64,000 nucleotides of DNA from Falciphora oryzae (Eukaryota > Ascomycota > Sordariomycetes > Magnaporthales > Magnaporthaceae). Each line of letters starts with the position of its first letter. Position 1 is the stretch's first letter. The position numbers and the translations under genes were made by a program. Under the pieces are notes generated by a model. The model saw only the letters and a program-made list of their open reading frames with translations, was not told the origin of the DNA and ran no database searches. Below, one piece after another: positions 1-10,676 of the stretch. The stretch is taken from contig JNVV01000067.1 in the NCBI GenBank assembly GCA_000733355.1, positions 122,053 to 186,052 of the forward strand. Direction: 5' to 3'.

Positions 1-2450
1 AAAACACGTTGGTATAGGTTTGGAGGCGCGGGTCGAGGGGTTCGGCCAGCTTTTCTTCGTCCTTATCATCAAATGAGGGGACCGTGGGCTTGTGTGCATT
101 GAGCTGGTAATGCGTTGCCGTAATATGCCCGATAACGGCCTTCGTTAGTTGCATTTGGTATGCTAGCGAGCCCGAAGCAACGGCGGCCGCCCAATCATTT
201 GGGTTAGGGACGCGTGTTGTCCTAAACTCCTAGGACTGGTCGGCGTTAAATAGGTTAATGCTTTTTTGGGCTATCGTGGGATGCCCAATAAGGATATCTA
301 GTGCGTCCGCACTTTTGCGGATGGCGTAAAACAGCGCGGTGATGGTTCGCTTTTGGCCTTTCCGATTTTGGGCTTTTAAAGTAATGTAATAGGCCCCATA
401 ACATTTAATGGGTGCGCTTTGGATTCCGATAAGTTCGGGGATCGGCTTGGAGGCCGCGGGAAGTTTGAATTTCCTAATGAACTTATGGCTTACTGTATTC
501 GCTGCGGCGCTTGTGTTTAGGTTTATTAGCACTTTGATTTGTCGTTTTATCGTTTAGACGTTTATGCCCGTTCTAAAGGAACGGCTATGGCCCTTTATGT
601 TGAGGATGTTAAAGCCGTGAGGGTAGGGGTCGTTTAGCGGCTGTTTTCGTTTCCCGATTTATCGTTATACTTTATTTGGGAACGATAACGGTCGTTTCGA
701 GCTGGGGTATGTTCGTTTTCGCCGTTGCCGTTACTCCTACGGTCGTAATCGAGTTCGTCGTCTTTGGGGTATTGGGCGTCGATTGCTTTTACCTTTTTAG
801 GTTTGGTAGGGCAGTTAGTGGCCTAGTGACCCGTTTTTTCACAATTGTGGCATGTCCCGGGCTTCGGTCCCGTGTGGTCTGCTCGTTTGGCTTTGCCGTC
901 GTAGCTTGATGGCTTTTTTGTTTGGGGCGTGCTGGACTTGGGGAACCGATGGTTTCCCGACCTCTTTTTATAACGGCGGGAGTCCTGCCGTTTAGAGTCG
1001 AAACGGCGCGAGTTATTACGGCCGTTAGGCCGGCGGTCATTTTGCCGGTTAGGCCGTCCTTTTCGTCCGTCCCTTTTTTGGGAGTGGTATCCCGAGGGGC
1101 GCTGGTTCCTGTAAGGCTTTTGGGACTGGCGATGCTCGAACGTTTTGCCAGAAGGCTTGCCTTTTTTAATAGCCCATTTCCTTTTTGCTGCGTTGGCAAC
1201 GTCCTTGGGGGTGTCCCAGTTGGTTTGCGCGTCGGCTACCAGCTCATTTTGTAACTAATTTTGCAAATGGAAGGAAAACTTTTTCGATAGGCGAAATAGC
1301 TGCTAAGGGTCCGTTTACGAGGCTTTAAGTTCAATTTTTTATGCTGATATTTGCCATTTGGTGAGGAACGATACCGGGGATTTTTAATGACCCTGGTGTA
1401 GTTGTTTGTGGCTGATCCAGCTATGGTGGATTTGGATGGTCGGGTCGATTCGTCCCTTTTCGAGGTAGTCGACGAAATCCGTTTATAGCTATTGGTGGGA
1501 CTTAGTTGAGCCGTACAGCCCTTCGGCGTAAGTTTTCCAGTTGGCGGCTATTTCGTAGTGTAACGAGGGCATTGCCTAAGTTATTTGCACCTAGTCGGGG
1601 GCGCTATCGTATAGCGTATTCCCTTTTTTGATACCTTGGACCCAGTTCCTTACTTCCGAAGGGGTGGCGTTGGCTTTAAAAGTATTAACGCTATATTTCG
1701 GGGGTTTGTTGTAACGCGGTGCAGGGGCGTGGTTTCGGGATTTGGATGATAGGATTTTTTTAAAAAGTTCCATCATTTGGGCCGTGTTTCCGTCGCGGTG
1801 TTCCCTTATAAGGCGGCGGTCGTCCGGTCCGGGGGATTCGGAGCGTCGAATTGGAGCGCGCGATTGGTTCGATTTTGTGCGGTACGTGTGATGAAAAGAT
1901 CGTGAGTTGCGGGAAGTGTCCCTGGATCCGTGGTTGGAAGGGCTACGGGATCGGGGTTCGTCGCGCTTTGGAGATCGGGCTTTTCGTATCGTTAATTCCT
2001 TTTGTCGGTGTTTTTGATACCGTCCTTCCTTATGCTCGGGTTTCGGGGGACCGTATCTTTTGCGCGGGGGCTCCTTTTTGCGACGACCAACGAGGTTACG
2101 TCGGTCCTTGTGTACGTGGTCGACGTTTTTTTCGGAATCGGGGTTGTGGGTGAGGGCGGAGGCCCGATTAGCGGGTCGGGTTCGCTTTTGCGAGTGGCGG
2201 CTGACGCGATTTAGGAGGTCGCGGAGGGCGCCGTTGCCCCTTTCCTGTATGAGGTTTCGTAGGTCCTGTTCGAGTTGGTTGGACGCGGTTTCGGCGGGCG
2301 GGGGTGCCGGTTTACGACGTGCCGTTTGCGAGCGCGTTGTAAGCCTTATTGCCGTCGTCGCCGAAGGGCGTGACCCCGTCGGGGCTGGCTTTCCAGGTGT
2401 CGCGTCCGATTGACCGTTTTGGATTATGGTGATCGGCTCGTACTCCCAAA
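1..2450 (-). mobile_element. Decayed Ty3/gypsy-type gag-protease fragment, open at the left edge
   Basis: The minus strand holds remnants of a retrotransposon polyprotein. A CCHC zinc knuckle (CX2CX4HX4C, one in-frame TAG inside it) is readable at about 811-852. A retropepsin-like segment follows at 230-532, where the expected D-S/T-G active site reads N-T-S, a change that G-to-A mutation would give. Reverse transcriptase would lie beyond the left edge. Gag and protease are now in different frames and interrupted by many TAA/TAG codons. The plus strand here is T/G-rich, as expected if the coding strand was hit by C-to-T changes. No LTR of this copy was recognised. The right limit is approximate. 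Confidence 0.6.
230..532 (-). pseudogene. Retropepsin-like fragment of the minus-strand retroelement
   Basis: About 100 residues resemble a retroviral-type aspartyl protease: a degenerate active-site turn near the N-terminus, then a G-H-P-T-I segment comparable to the G-M-P-W/F motif that ends this domain in Ty3/gypsy polyproteins. The catalytic aspartate is replaced by asparagine, so it should be inactive. It lies downstream (minus strand) of a gag zinc knuckle, which is the usual gag-protease order. Confidence 0.45.
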
Positions 2451-2574
2451 AAGGGTGTAGAAGTTGAAGAATGTTACGGGGTAAGCCGAAGGCTTGTACG
2501 AGGTGATTACGATAATGCTAGACGGTAATTAGGAGGTAGAAGTCCTATATTGCTATAGGGTAGATACGACAACT

Positions 2575-2746
2575 TCAGCTTGGTTGTAGCAATCGTCGGA
2601 TTGCCTCAACCAAGCCGCTTAAGTAGCATGGCCCCTTGGGCCCCGTCACGTGCCTGGGTGTCTCAGGCCTCCACAGGGCGCAGCCCTACCAGGGAGGCTG
2701 AGACCCTCTTTTGTGGCGACCCTTTTTATCGCGACGGGCCTCCTTA
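2575..2746 (-). pseudogene. C-terminal tail of the EZH2/KMT6-like pseudogene, severed by a retroelement
   Basis: If the 7.4-kb element at 2,747-10,127 is removed, the minus-strand frame of the SET-domain pseudogene continues here without a shift. It gives a lysine/arginine-rich stretch and ends at a TGA at 2,575-2,577. One TAG interrupts it after a Pro-Pro-Trp. The pentamer CCTTA at 2,742-2,746 is repeated at 10,128-10,132 and is the target-site duplication. This is an inference from frame continuity plus the duplication; the tail itself has no recognisable domain. Confidence 0.55.
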
Positions 2747-2940
2747 CACGAAGGCCGGAAGGGTAGTGTAAATTATATACTTAATACTTCGCACGGATCA
2801 CAAAGTGGTTTATATAAACCCTACCATCTCTTATATCCTCCATAAAAGATTCCTTCTTCCTCAAGCATCTCTTAAGCCCATAAAAAAATTATCTGCAATA
2901 TAAAAATCCTTTTCTAAGCCGTCTTTAACCCCTTGTTACA
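2747..2940 (+). repeat. 5' LTR of the 7.4-kb element, missing about 91 bp of U3
   Basis: Positions 2,767-2,940 align base for base in length (174 bp) with 9,954-10,127. The preceding 17 bases also match the 3' LTR at most positions. Upstream of that, similarity stops exactly at the CCTTA target duplication. Differences from the 3' LTR are mainly C-to-T and G-to-A. It ends in TTGTTACA like the other copies. Full-length copies (9,843-10,127 and 63,679-63,963) are 285 bp, so this one lacks the first ~91 bp. Confidence 0.75.
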
Positions 2941-5900
2941 AATAATCTTTCTACGCTCTGCCCCCTAACGGAAGCCTTACTATCTTTCCTCCTAAGCTTT
3001 GGAGAGGCTTTGTTAGTCGGCACCCCTAAGCCCCAACTGTTACCTTCTTTAGCGAATAAAACCCTAGGGCCATACCATAGACATTTTGATTGTTACCGGT
3101 GTTTTCGAACGGGTGAAAGCGAAAAGAATATACAGGAGGGTCGTTTTACCCTTTTAGTCGCTTTAGAGAAATTACGGGATTTTAAAAAAGGCCGGAAATT
3201 TTCCTTTGTACCTTTGGGATTCTACTTTGCCCAGGAATACAGGGAACCGGACCCCTTTATTTCGTCTGCAACGACATTTCCTTCCTTACTAAGCGATTTT
3301 GGTATGCCGGCTATGGAATCCCCTTTTTTACCTAGCGATTCCGGTATGCTTGCCGATACTATGCCGGCCTAATTTAAAAAAGCGGCCGGAAAAGCCCCCG
3401 AAGGCCCCTCCCGGTTTGTACTGAGAGAACGTTAAGATATATTTATGCTTGACGATTAAAGGGCACTTATCCTGTATTCGGCACTCCCTTTCAGCATAGC
3501 CTTCGAACAACAAACCTTTATATCCGTAGGATGCCTTTAAAATCCTCCGGGCTAGATAATTAAAATCCAGCGGAAATTCATCAGTACGCACGAAACAATT
3601 TCGGCCTTATCCCGAAATGTAAGCTAGGAAATCCTCGCCGATCGGGAACAAATCCGCGAAATCAGGACCTATTACAACCACATTACCTACGCGTATAGTA
3701 CCGTCGTCTCCTTATATAAAAAAGGCCTAATCGCTTTTGCCGAGTAATAAAAGGCATTCCGGTAACGGATTATCGGAGAAAGCTAGGCATTTGCACAACA
3801 AATTTGGGCTACGATTGCCACTTTAGCTAAAAAGCAACAAACCCGTTCGGAAGCCCTAATTCAGCTCCGGAACGTTACTCGGGCCCAACAAAACCACTTG
3901 CAAAACCAACAAGCACGACTTTCCACCTTCGAAAAAGAATCACTAACTAAGCCGTTAATAAGGATGCTTAAATCCAAAATCTCCTAACCAAAAAGCATAT
4001 TTCGCCCGAAGCCCTTACCGAAACCAAGCGACGCATATTGGCCCAAACTCGCCAATTTGTTAAAGACGCCGTACGGAAAAGCCGGCGGCTTACAGCACAA
4101 AAAAAACGGCCTAAATCAGCTACTGTACTCTCGGCCTTACAACGATCGTTTCAACAACCCGGATCAAACCGAAGCTCTCCCTAAAACGTACCCGTCCCTA
4201 CTAAGGAAAATAAGGCCGAAATTGATACCGATATACTTCCGCCTTCCGCTTTTAAACAAACAAACTCGATAGCGCGGGAACGGATCGTCGGATCGAACGC
4301 CGGCTTGCTAACCGCACAAATAAAACGGACCCTAAAGGATTCACAAACCCGAACAAACCAAACCCGCACAAGCATTACGCCGGGACGGACATAAAAACAA
4401 CCCGCCGGTAATTCGAACTTTTCGAACTCTTCGGAATCGGATAATAGCGATAATAACCTGCCACCAAAACCTCCTAACCAAAGGCCACGGCTGTTCCGAT
4501 CACCCTTTCCGCCAAACGATAGGGCCTCGCAACCCCCTATAGGAACTCCCTAAAGCACGGTCTTTATAGTCAACCCCGTGCAACTTAAAGCCCCCAACGC
4601 TTTCAAAAAGGATCGCACCAAATTTAAAGACTAATGGTTCGTATGTAACACCCGCCGACCCAGCGCGCCCGCGGGCGCGATATCAGCCAGCCACGCTCAC
4701 GCCCTCGCCCGCCAACGGCTTTGGCGATTAGCACCCGCCAACCCAACGCGACCGCAAGCACGATATCCGCCAGCCAATAGGGTGGCGCATGCGACGTGCT
4801 GTTTTAGGAGAGTCAGATCCAAGGGGTTGTGACACGCTGGTACAGAGGGATCCCTACATGACACATCTAAACCCCGAAGCGTTGATTCGGGACGGAGCAT
4901 ATCCAGACCCGTACGGGCGCCGCGGGGAAGAAGGCATGCCGACGGCAGGCCGACGGCAGCCGAAGGACTGTGTATAAGAAGGGCCCGAAGGACCTCCTGT
5001 AAAGGGGGTTTGGAGGGCAAGCAATCGTTTTTCTATTTCTTCACCATCATAGATTTGTCGAGCCCCGTACTGTTAAGCCATTGAACCTCTGAGATCCCCT
5101 TTCCCTACAGGCGTGACCCTCCCCTTAGGAGGCCACAGTTTGTTACATCGTAGTACAAGCTTATATAAACGCCTGCCCCCAAAGCTTCACTGGTAACCCA
5201 TACCGCATCACTTGGGTCGGGTCCCTCCTAAAAGGAGCCGCCCTCCAATGGCACGTAGCTAGGGCACGTTCACTGGAATTTATAAACGTTCAAAATTCCT
5301 GGAAAGGATACGCTTCGTTGCTGGAGGAGCACTATAAAGACCCTAACGAAAAACGAACCGATGCCAAAAAGCTCCGGTCCCTAAAATACAACGGCGATAT
5401 CGTCAGCTACCTAACGGAGCTGGGGCAGTACAATATCACTACCCGATAAACCGGTACGACCTTCCGGGATTTCGTCCGATCCTCGCTACCCGAAGGTATC
5501 GCCGATTTGGTATATACCAATAAAGGTCGAATCCCTACGGACGACGCCGAATTCCTTAAAGCCTTCCAAAAAGCAGGGATCACTTACGAGCAAAAGCTCG
5601 CGAATAAAGCCTCCATTAAGGCCTTAATGCAAGGAACGGGCCAAAAGGAAAAGGGAAAAAACGAGCCCGCTTCGAATCAGGAGCGCTCGAACGCGGGCGG
5701 TCGCCGCGGCAAGGGCTCCAAAAACAGGAACCCAAATCCATCCTCAAGCTCCCGTTCCGGAAAAAAGGCCAACGATAAAAAAGCCGCCGACAAAAAAAAC
5801 AACATTTAAACTACCACCAAATTAGCACTCGAAAAAATCGAACAACGTGATATCGACGCACGAAAGTTGGCCAAAGCCGACTGCTAGCGCTACGGAAAAA

Positions 5901-6150
5901 AAGGGCACCATACGTTAAAATGCTACGCCAAAAAGGACACCAACGGCAAGGAACTCCCTCCTACACCAGCAAAAACGGCCGATACCAAATCCATCCTCAA
6001 ACGCCCTGCAACGGACGAACAAAAGGAACAGCCACAAGCTAAAAAGGCTAAAATCGCTGGCCTCACCTCAAAAGCCCCGAACGAACCACGAATCTTTAAA
6101 CTATCAAATTCGGAATCGGACGATAACTGTTAACAACCATCGACCATCGC
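2941..6150 (+). pseudogene. gag region of the 7.4-kb element
   Basis: The upstream portion (about 3,000-4,640) is hard to read: it contains charged, Gln-rich stretches broken by many stops. After removal of the nested LTR (4,644-5,147), a gag-like segment reads through from about 4,600 to 5,810. It has the tryptophan/aromatic spacing of retrotransposon gag domains, followed by a Ser/Lys-rich linker. A zinc knuckle lies near 5,882-5,930, but its second cysteine codon is TAC (5,891-5,893) and a TAG sits at 5,885-5,887, both explained by G-to-A. A TAA at 5,447-5,449 also interrupts the frame. Non-functional. Confidence 0.6.
4644..5147 (+). repeat. Nested solo LTR (second LTR family), target duplication TCGTA
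   Basis: The 504-bp segment begins TGTAACACCC and ends GTTTGTTACA. It is flanked by TCGTA at 4,639-4,643 and 5,148-5,152. Removing it with one TCGTA restores the gag frame of the host element. Its right ~230 bp closely match the solo LTR at 10,195-10,676. Its left part contains a ~44-bp duplicated unit (about 4,650-4,693 and 4,734-4,777) whose second copy differs mainly by transitions. No internal coding region remains, so it is the product of LTR-LTR recombination. Confidence 0.85.
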
Positions 6151-6202
6151 TGCTGCACGAAAGCCCTTAACGGATAGGGAACTCGCAAAGCCAATCCTTC
6201 GC

Positions 6203-9200
6203 ATGTACATACGGGCGAAGGGATCGAAAGAAATACCTATCCGGGTCCTTTTAAACGGAGGCAGCGATACGAAGGTTATATCGAACAAAATAGCCAAACA
6301 ACTCCCGGGTCACCTGGTTAACAAAGCTATCCCTCGCGTAATAACCTCCTTTTTAAGGAAAATCGAACCAAAGGCCGGAAAGCAACTAGTTATCGACGTT
6401 ACCCTCCGGCACAAAACGCACTATTTTACGGAAACGTTTGAAATCAATCCTACGGATCCAAATTGCGATATTATCCTGCCCTTCGCATAACAAAAGCAAC
6501 ACCTACCGCTGGGGCTACTGGATCGCGACCTTCGGGATATCCGGATGGATTCGGACAAATGCCGAAAGTGCAACAAACCACGGGCACGGAAGCCACAGGA
6601 TTTACGGCCGCCCAAAGGCTTACGCCTTCGGGAAAACATAAAAACAATCGAGCCCGCGATTATTGCCGCTATTAAATACGGGCACGGTATTCCTTCCTTT
6701 AAGGAAGTAAACAAAGCAGATTCGGACGGCCTCGAATCGGTGCCACAGGAGTTTAGAGAATTTCTCCCTATTATAACGGAAGCGGCTGCCACCCGTTTTC
6801 CCGATCATCAGCCCTGGGACCACGAAATTCACCTTAAAAAAGGAGCTCAATTAACCCATAGCCCCTTGTACCCAATAAGCTAAAGGGAATTGGATGTCCT
6901 AAAGCCGTGGCTGGAAAAGCAGGTACGAATCGGTCGGGCCAGGCCATGCAAAACTGCCAACAGTTCGCCCCTTATGTTCGCAAAAAAGAAAAACCCCCTC
7001 GATCCCTTAAGGGTGGTGGTCGACTACAGGGACGTAAACGCCAAAACGATTCCGATTCGGTGCCCTATCCCGCTTATTACGGAACTCCAAAATCGACTTC
7101 GGAATGCCAAATGGAAAACGAAAATCGACCTCAAAACCGGGTTTAACCTAATTCGGATAAAAAAAGGGCACGAATAGCTTACGGCCTTCCGCTGCAAATA
7201 CGGCGTTTTCGAGTTCACGGTTATGCCAATGGGCCTTATCAACGCCCCCGCCACCTTCCAAAGCATAATAAACCATATCTTTATAGACCTTATCGATGCC
7301 GGGCTCTTTGTGTATTTGGATAACCTCCTAATATACGCAGAAACTAAGGAACAACACGATAGTTTGGTAAAGGAGGTGCTTCGCCGCCTTACTAAACACA
7401 ACCTGGCCGTGGCCCCTCGCAAATGCGTTTGGGGGGTACACGAAGTCGAGTTCCTTGGTCACATAATAGGACCCGAGGGCATTGCAATGTCCAAGGACAA
7501 GGTTGATGCTATCATCCAATGGAAGGCCCCCAACTGCCTTAAGGACTCCCAGTCGTTCGTCGGCTTTGCCAACTTTTACAGGAGGTTTATTAAGGGGTTT
7601 TTAAAAATCGTTAGGCCTATAACGACGGCCAACGCCTTGCCCAAAAGCCAATGGCGATGGACCCCCGAAATGGAACAGGCCTTCGAAGCCCTTAAAGTCG
7701 CTTTCGTTTCGCCTCCGATACTCCGGCATTTTAATCCGTTTTTCCCGGCGCAAATCGAAATAAACGCCTCGGACTTTGCCCTTGGAGGGGTGTTATCCCA
7801 AAGGGACCCCGAAACCAATAAACTGCACCCCGTTGCCTTCCATTCACGCAAAATGTCGCCCGCCGAAATCAACTATAAAATCCACGATAAGGAACTTTTA
7901 GCGGTCGTCGACTGTTTCGCTAGGTGGAGGCATTACTTTAAAGGGGCAAAGCACCAGATAAAGGTTTATACGGATCACCGGAACCTCGAATATTTCCTAA
8001 CGGCTAAAGTCCTTAATTAAAAGCAAACCAAATGGGCACAACAACTGGCTGGTTATTGGTTTATAATCAACTACCGGCTAGGAAAGCAAAATGAAAAAGC
8101 CGATGTGCTGTCGAAATTACCCCAGCACAAGCCTAAAAAAGGGGGGAGTAAAGATCAGCCGATTACGACGATCTTGCAAGCAAAACACTTCCTAGCAAAA
8201 ATTTCGGCCCTGGAAGGATAAGGAAATAACCCCATGGAAGAAGCTTTGCCGCAAGGAGCACCTTCTTTCCTCCTGTTCCCAGGCCGGCTTTGCAGTATTC
8301 CAGTCCTAAAGTGGGCTACGGAATTTACTAACAAAGTTAAGCAAGCTGGTATATCGGATTCCGAATACCAGGGTCGCCTTTAAAAGCCCGAAAAGGGTGA
8401 AAAAGTAAAGGATGGCCTCCTTTATTATAAGGAAAGATTGTGGGTGCTAACGGAGGCCTTGCAAAAGGAAGTCCTCGAGTCCGAACATGACACAAAAGTC
8501 GCTGGACATATGGGTATGGATAAAACCCTCGAGTTAATTACTCGGCACTTTTGGTGGCCCAACATTGAGGTAAAAGTCCGGGAATACGTAAGGGGATGCC
8601 TGGAGTGCTAACGCAATAAGGCCCCAAGGCATGCCCCCTTTGGACCCCTACAACCTATGGAGCTGCATTACCAGCCCTGGAAAACGGTGGCCATGGACTT
8701 TATTACGGACCTCCCTTTAAGCGATGGGTGCGATTCAATCTGGGTAATGGTAAACCCCTTTACCAAAATGGCGCATTTCGTCCCCTTTAAAATCGAGGGT
8801 AAAAAATCGGATAACCTTATCCGCATCTTCGCCAAAGAATACTGGCGACTGCACGGTGTGCCTTTGGATATTATCTTTAATAGAAATTCCAGATTTACGA
8901 GCTACTTATGGAAAGATTTCCTCCGTTTGGTAGGCATTAAGCCAAAAATAAGCACTGCTTTTAATCCCCAAACGGATGGACAAACCGAAAGGCTTAACTA
9001 AAGCCTGGAAGCCTACCTTAGGTTTTTCGTAAATTACGAAATGACCAACTGGGTCGAGCTGTTACCCACGGCGGAATTTGCCTATAATAATATATCTTCG
9101 GCAAATACCTCCATTACTCCCTTTTTCGCCAACTACGGGTACCACCCAGCTTCCAATAATCCCCCTCTCCCAGGACGAATACGCAATCCAGCAAGCCAAC

Positions 9201-9842
9201 TTTACTGGCATTGGATAACCCAAGTGCACGAAAAAGCCAAACAACACCTCGAAAAAGCCCGGGAACGAATGAAACATTGGGCCGACAAAAAAAGAAGCCC
9301 CTCGCCGGTCCTTACCGAAGGACAATTCGTTATGTTAAACGCCCGGCACATAAAAACCCGTCGCCCTGCCAAAAAACTCGATGCCAAAATGCTCGGGCCC
9401 TTCCGGATCCTTAAGGTTATTTCTCCTACGGCGGTACGACTGGCCTTGCCTAAAACCTGGAAAATCCATAACGCTTTCCACGTATCCCTTATCGAACCCT
9501 ACCGCTCTAGCATTCAGGCACGACCTGACCCTGACCAGGTACTGCGGGAGGCCCCCTCGGTTATAGGAGATTTCGTTGTAGAAAAGGTTATGGATTCCAT
9601 GGATACAGGCGGGAAGGTTCGTTACCTTGTCCGATGGGAAGATTACCCACGAAAAAAGGACTGGACGTGGGAACCTTGGGAGCACTTCGATACCGACGGA
9701 TCTAAGCAACACGTTGTTGCTTTTCATCGGCTCAACCCCGATAAGCCTAGGGACCCCCGCGTACTACAAGATATAGGCACAGCCGCATCCTTTAAGCAGG
9801 CTTCAAAAGGTCTCGAAACGCGCCCTAGGAAAAGGAGGATAG
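6203..9842 (+). pseudogene. pol polyprotein of the 7.4-kb chromovirus (PR-RT-RH-IN-chromodomain), inactivated
   Basis: One frame carries protease (about 6,230-6,480), reverse transcriptase (6,890-7,500), RNase H (7,680-8,020), integrase zinc finger and core (8,490-9,000), a GPY-like linker and a chromodomain (9,560-9,740). Key catalytic positions are lost by G-to-A-type changes: the RT motif Y-x-D-D reads Y-L-D-N (Asn at 7,322-7,324); the first RNase H aspartate is Asn (7,763-7,765); the second integrase aspartate is Asn (8,879-8,881); the protease D-S-G reads N-G-G. Nonsense codons include 7,175-7,177, 8,609-8,611 and 8,999-9,001. The chromodomain keeps its aromatic residues. It would have targeted integration to methylated-histone chromatin; this copy cannot move by itself. 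Confidence 0.85.
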
Positions 9843-10127
9843 TGTCACACGGAAGAACCTGTGGACTCACCTAATCGGCCCCACAGAAGGTCCGGGAACC
9901 GGTATAGGTGCTTAACGGCCCCGAGGCCCAAAGGCCGAAGGCCGGAGGGGCAGTGTGAATTATGTACTTAATACTTCGCACGGATCACAGGGTGGTTTAT
10001 ATAAACCCTGCCATCTCCTATGTCCTCTATGAAAGATTCCTTCTTCCTTAAGCATCTTTTGAGCCCATAGAAAGATTATCTGCAATATAGAGATCCTTCT
10101 CCAAGCCGTCTTTGACCCCTTGTTACA
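9843..10127 (+). repeat. 3' LTR (285 bp) of the 7.4-kb chromovirus
   Basis: It starts TGTCACACGG directly after a purine tract (AAAAGGAGGATAG, the likely polypurine tract) and ends CCTTGTTACA at the CCTTA target duplication (10,128-10,132). Its length and sequence match the solo LTR at 63,679-63,963. The pol reading frame has lost its own stop and now runs a few codons into it. Confidence 0.85.
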
Positions 10128-10194
10128 CCTTATCACCATCGTCGCCCATTTTAAAAGCATCGCCACCATTAGTGTCTTCGGCCTTGTCTTCGAG

Positions 10195-10676
10195 TGTAAC
10201 ACCCCGATCCGCAGCCACGATCAGCAGCCCTAAGGACCGCCACCGGTAGCCTCAAGGGGGGACTCCGGTAGTGGCCAAAGGGGCGTACGCCAGAGTGGCA
10301 TGTTGTTCCAGACCAGAGGATTAGTGGCATGTTGTTTTAGACTAAAAGGTTAGTGGCATGTTGTTCCAGACCAAAAGGTTAGTGGCATGTTGTTCCAGAC
10401 CATGACGCACTAAAGCACAGCTAGCCCGGACGGGCATCATGGAGGAGGAGATTTTGCCGACGGCAGCCGAGGGGTGGCTGGGAGGCTGTGCATAAAAGGG
10501 CCTGCAGGACCCCCTATGAAGGGAGTTCGAAGGCCAAGCAATCGTTTCTTGTTTCTTGTTATTATTAGCTTGTCGAGCTTTGTATAAACCAGACTGTTGA
10601 GTTGCTGAACCTTTGAGATCCCCCTTTTCCCTTTAGACGTGACCTCCCTTCCCTAAGGAGGCCGCCGTTTGTTACA
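10195..10676 (+). repeat. Solo LTR (second LTR family), target duplication TCGAG, inside the EZH2-like pseudogene
   Basis: The 482-bp segment begins TGTAACACCC, ends GTTTGTTACA, and is flanked by TCGAG at 10,190-10,194 and 10,677-10,681. Deleting it with one TCGAG rejoins the SET-domain frame of the minus-strand pseudogene in phase. It shares its right half with the copy at 4,644-5,147 and carries a 29-bp tandem repeat in its left half. Both targets of this family begin TCG. Confidence 0.9.
10294..10403 (+). repeat. 29-bp minisatellite, about 4 units, inside a solo LTR
   Basis: Units starting AGTGGCATGTTGTTCCAGAC begin at 10,294, 10,323, 10,352 and 10,381, an exact 29-bp period; the last unit is partial. 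Variation between units is almost all C/T. The related LTR at 4,644-5,147 lacks this array, so it arose within this copy or its lineage. Confidence 0.9.

Larger units (their letters stand above)
2747..10127 (+). mobile_element. RIP-degraded Ty3/gypsy chromovirus (LTR retrotransposon)
   Basis: The element has related sequence at both ends (2,747-2,940 and 9,843-10,127), is flanked by the 5-bp duplication CCTTA, and contains a gag-pol reading frame with protease, reverse transcriptase, RNase H, integrase and a C-terminal chromodomain in that order. That order and the chromodomain identify a chromovirus (Metaviridae-type Ty3/gypsy). From about 5,200 to 9,842 the coding frame is constant and broken only by nonsense codons, so the copy is old or RIP-treated rather than rearranged. 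It is inserted in the EZH2-like pseudogene and hosts a nested solo LTR at 4,644-5,147. Confidence 0.85.

Noticed and set aside
2659..2940. A 282-bp 5' LTR starting at TGTCTCAGG (2,659)
   Set aside because: The 2,659-2,740 sequence does not match U3 of the 285-bp copies. It reads through as the EZH2-like tail up to the CCTTA duplication.
3010..3372. Independent gene of 120 residues after the 5' LTR
   Set aside because: It lies in the decayed gag leader of the retroelement and has no start context or recognisable domain.
10294..10403. CRISPR-like array of 29-bp repeats
   Set aside because: The units are contiguous without spacers, lie inside an LTR, and the genome is eukaryotic.
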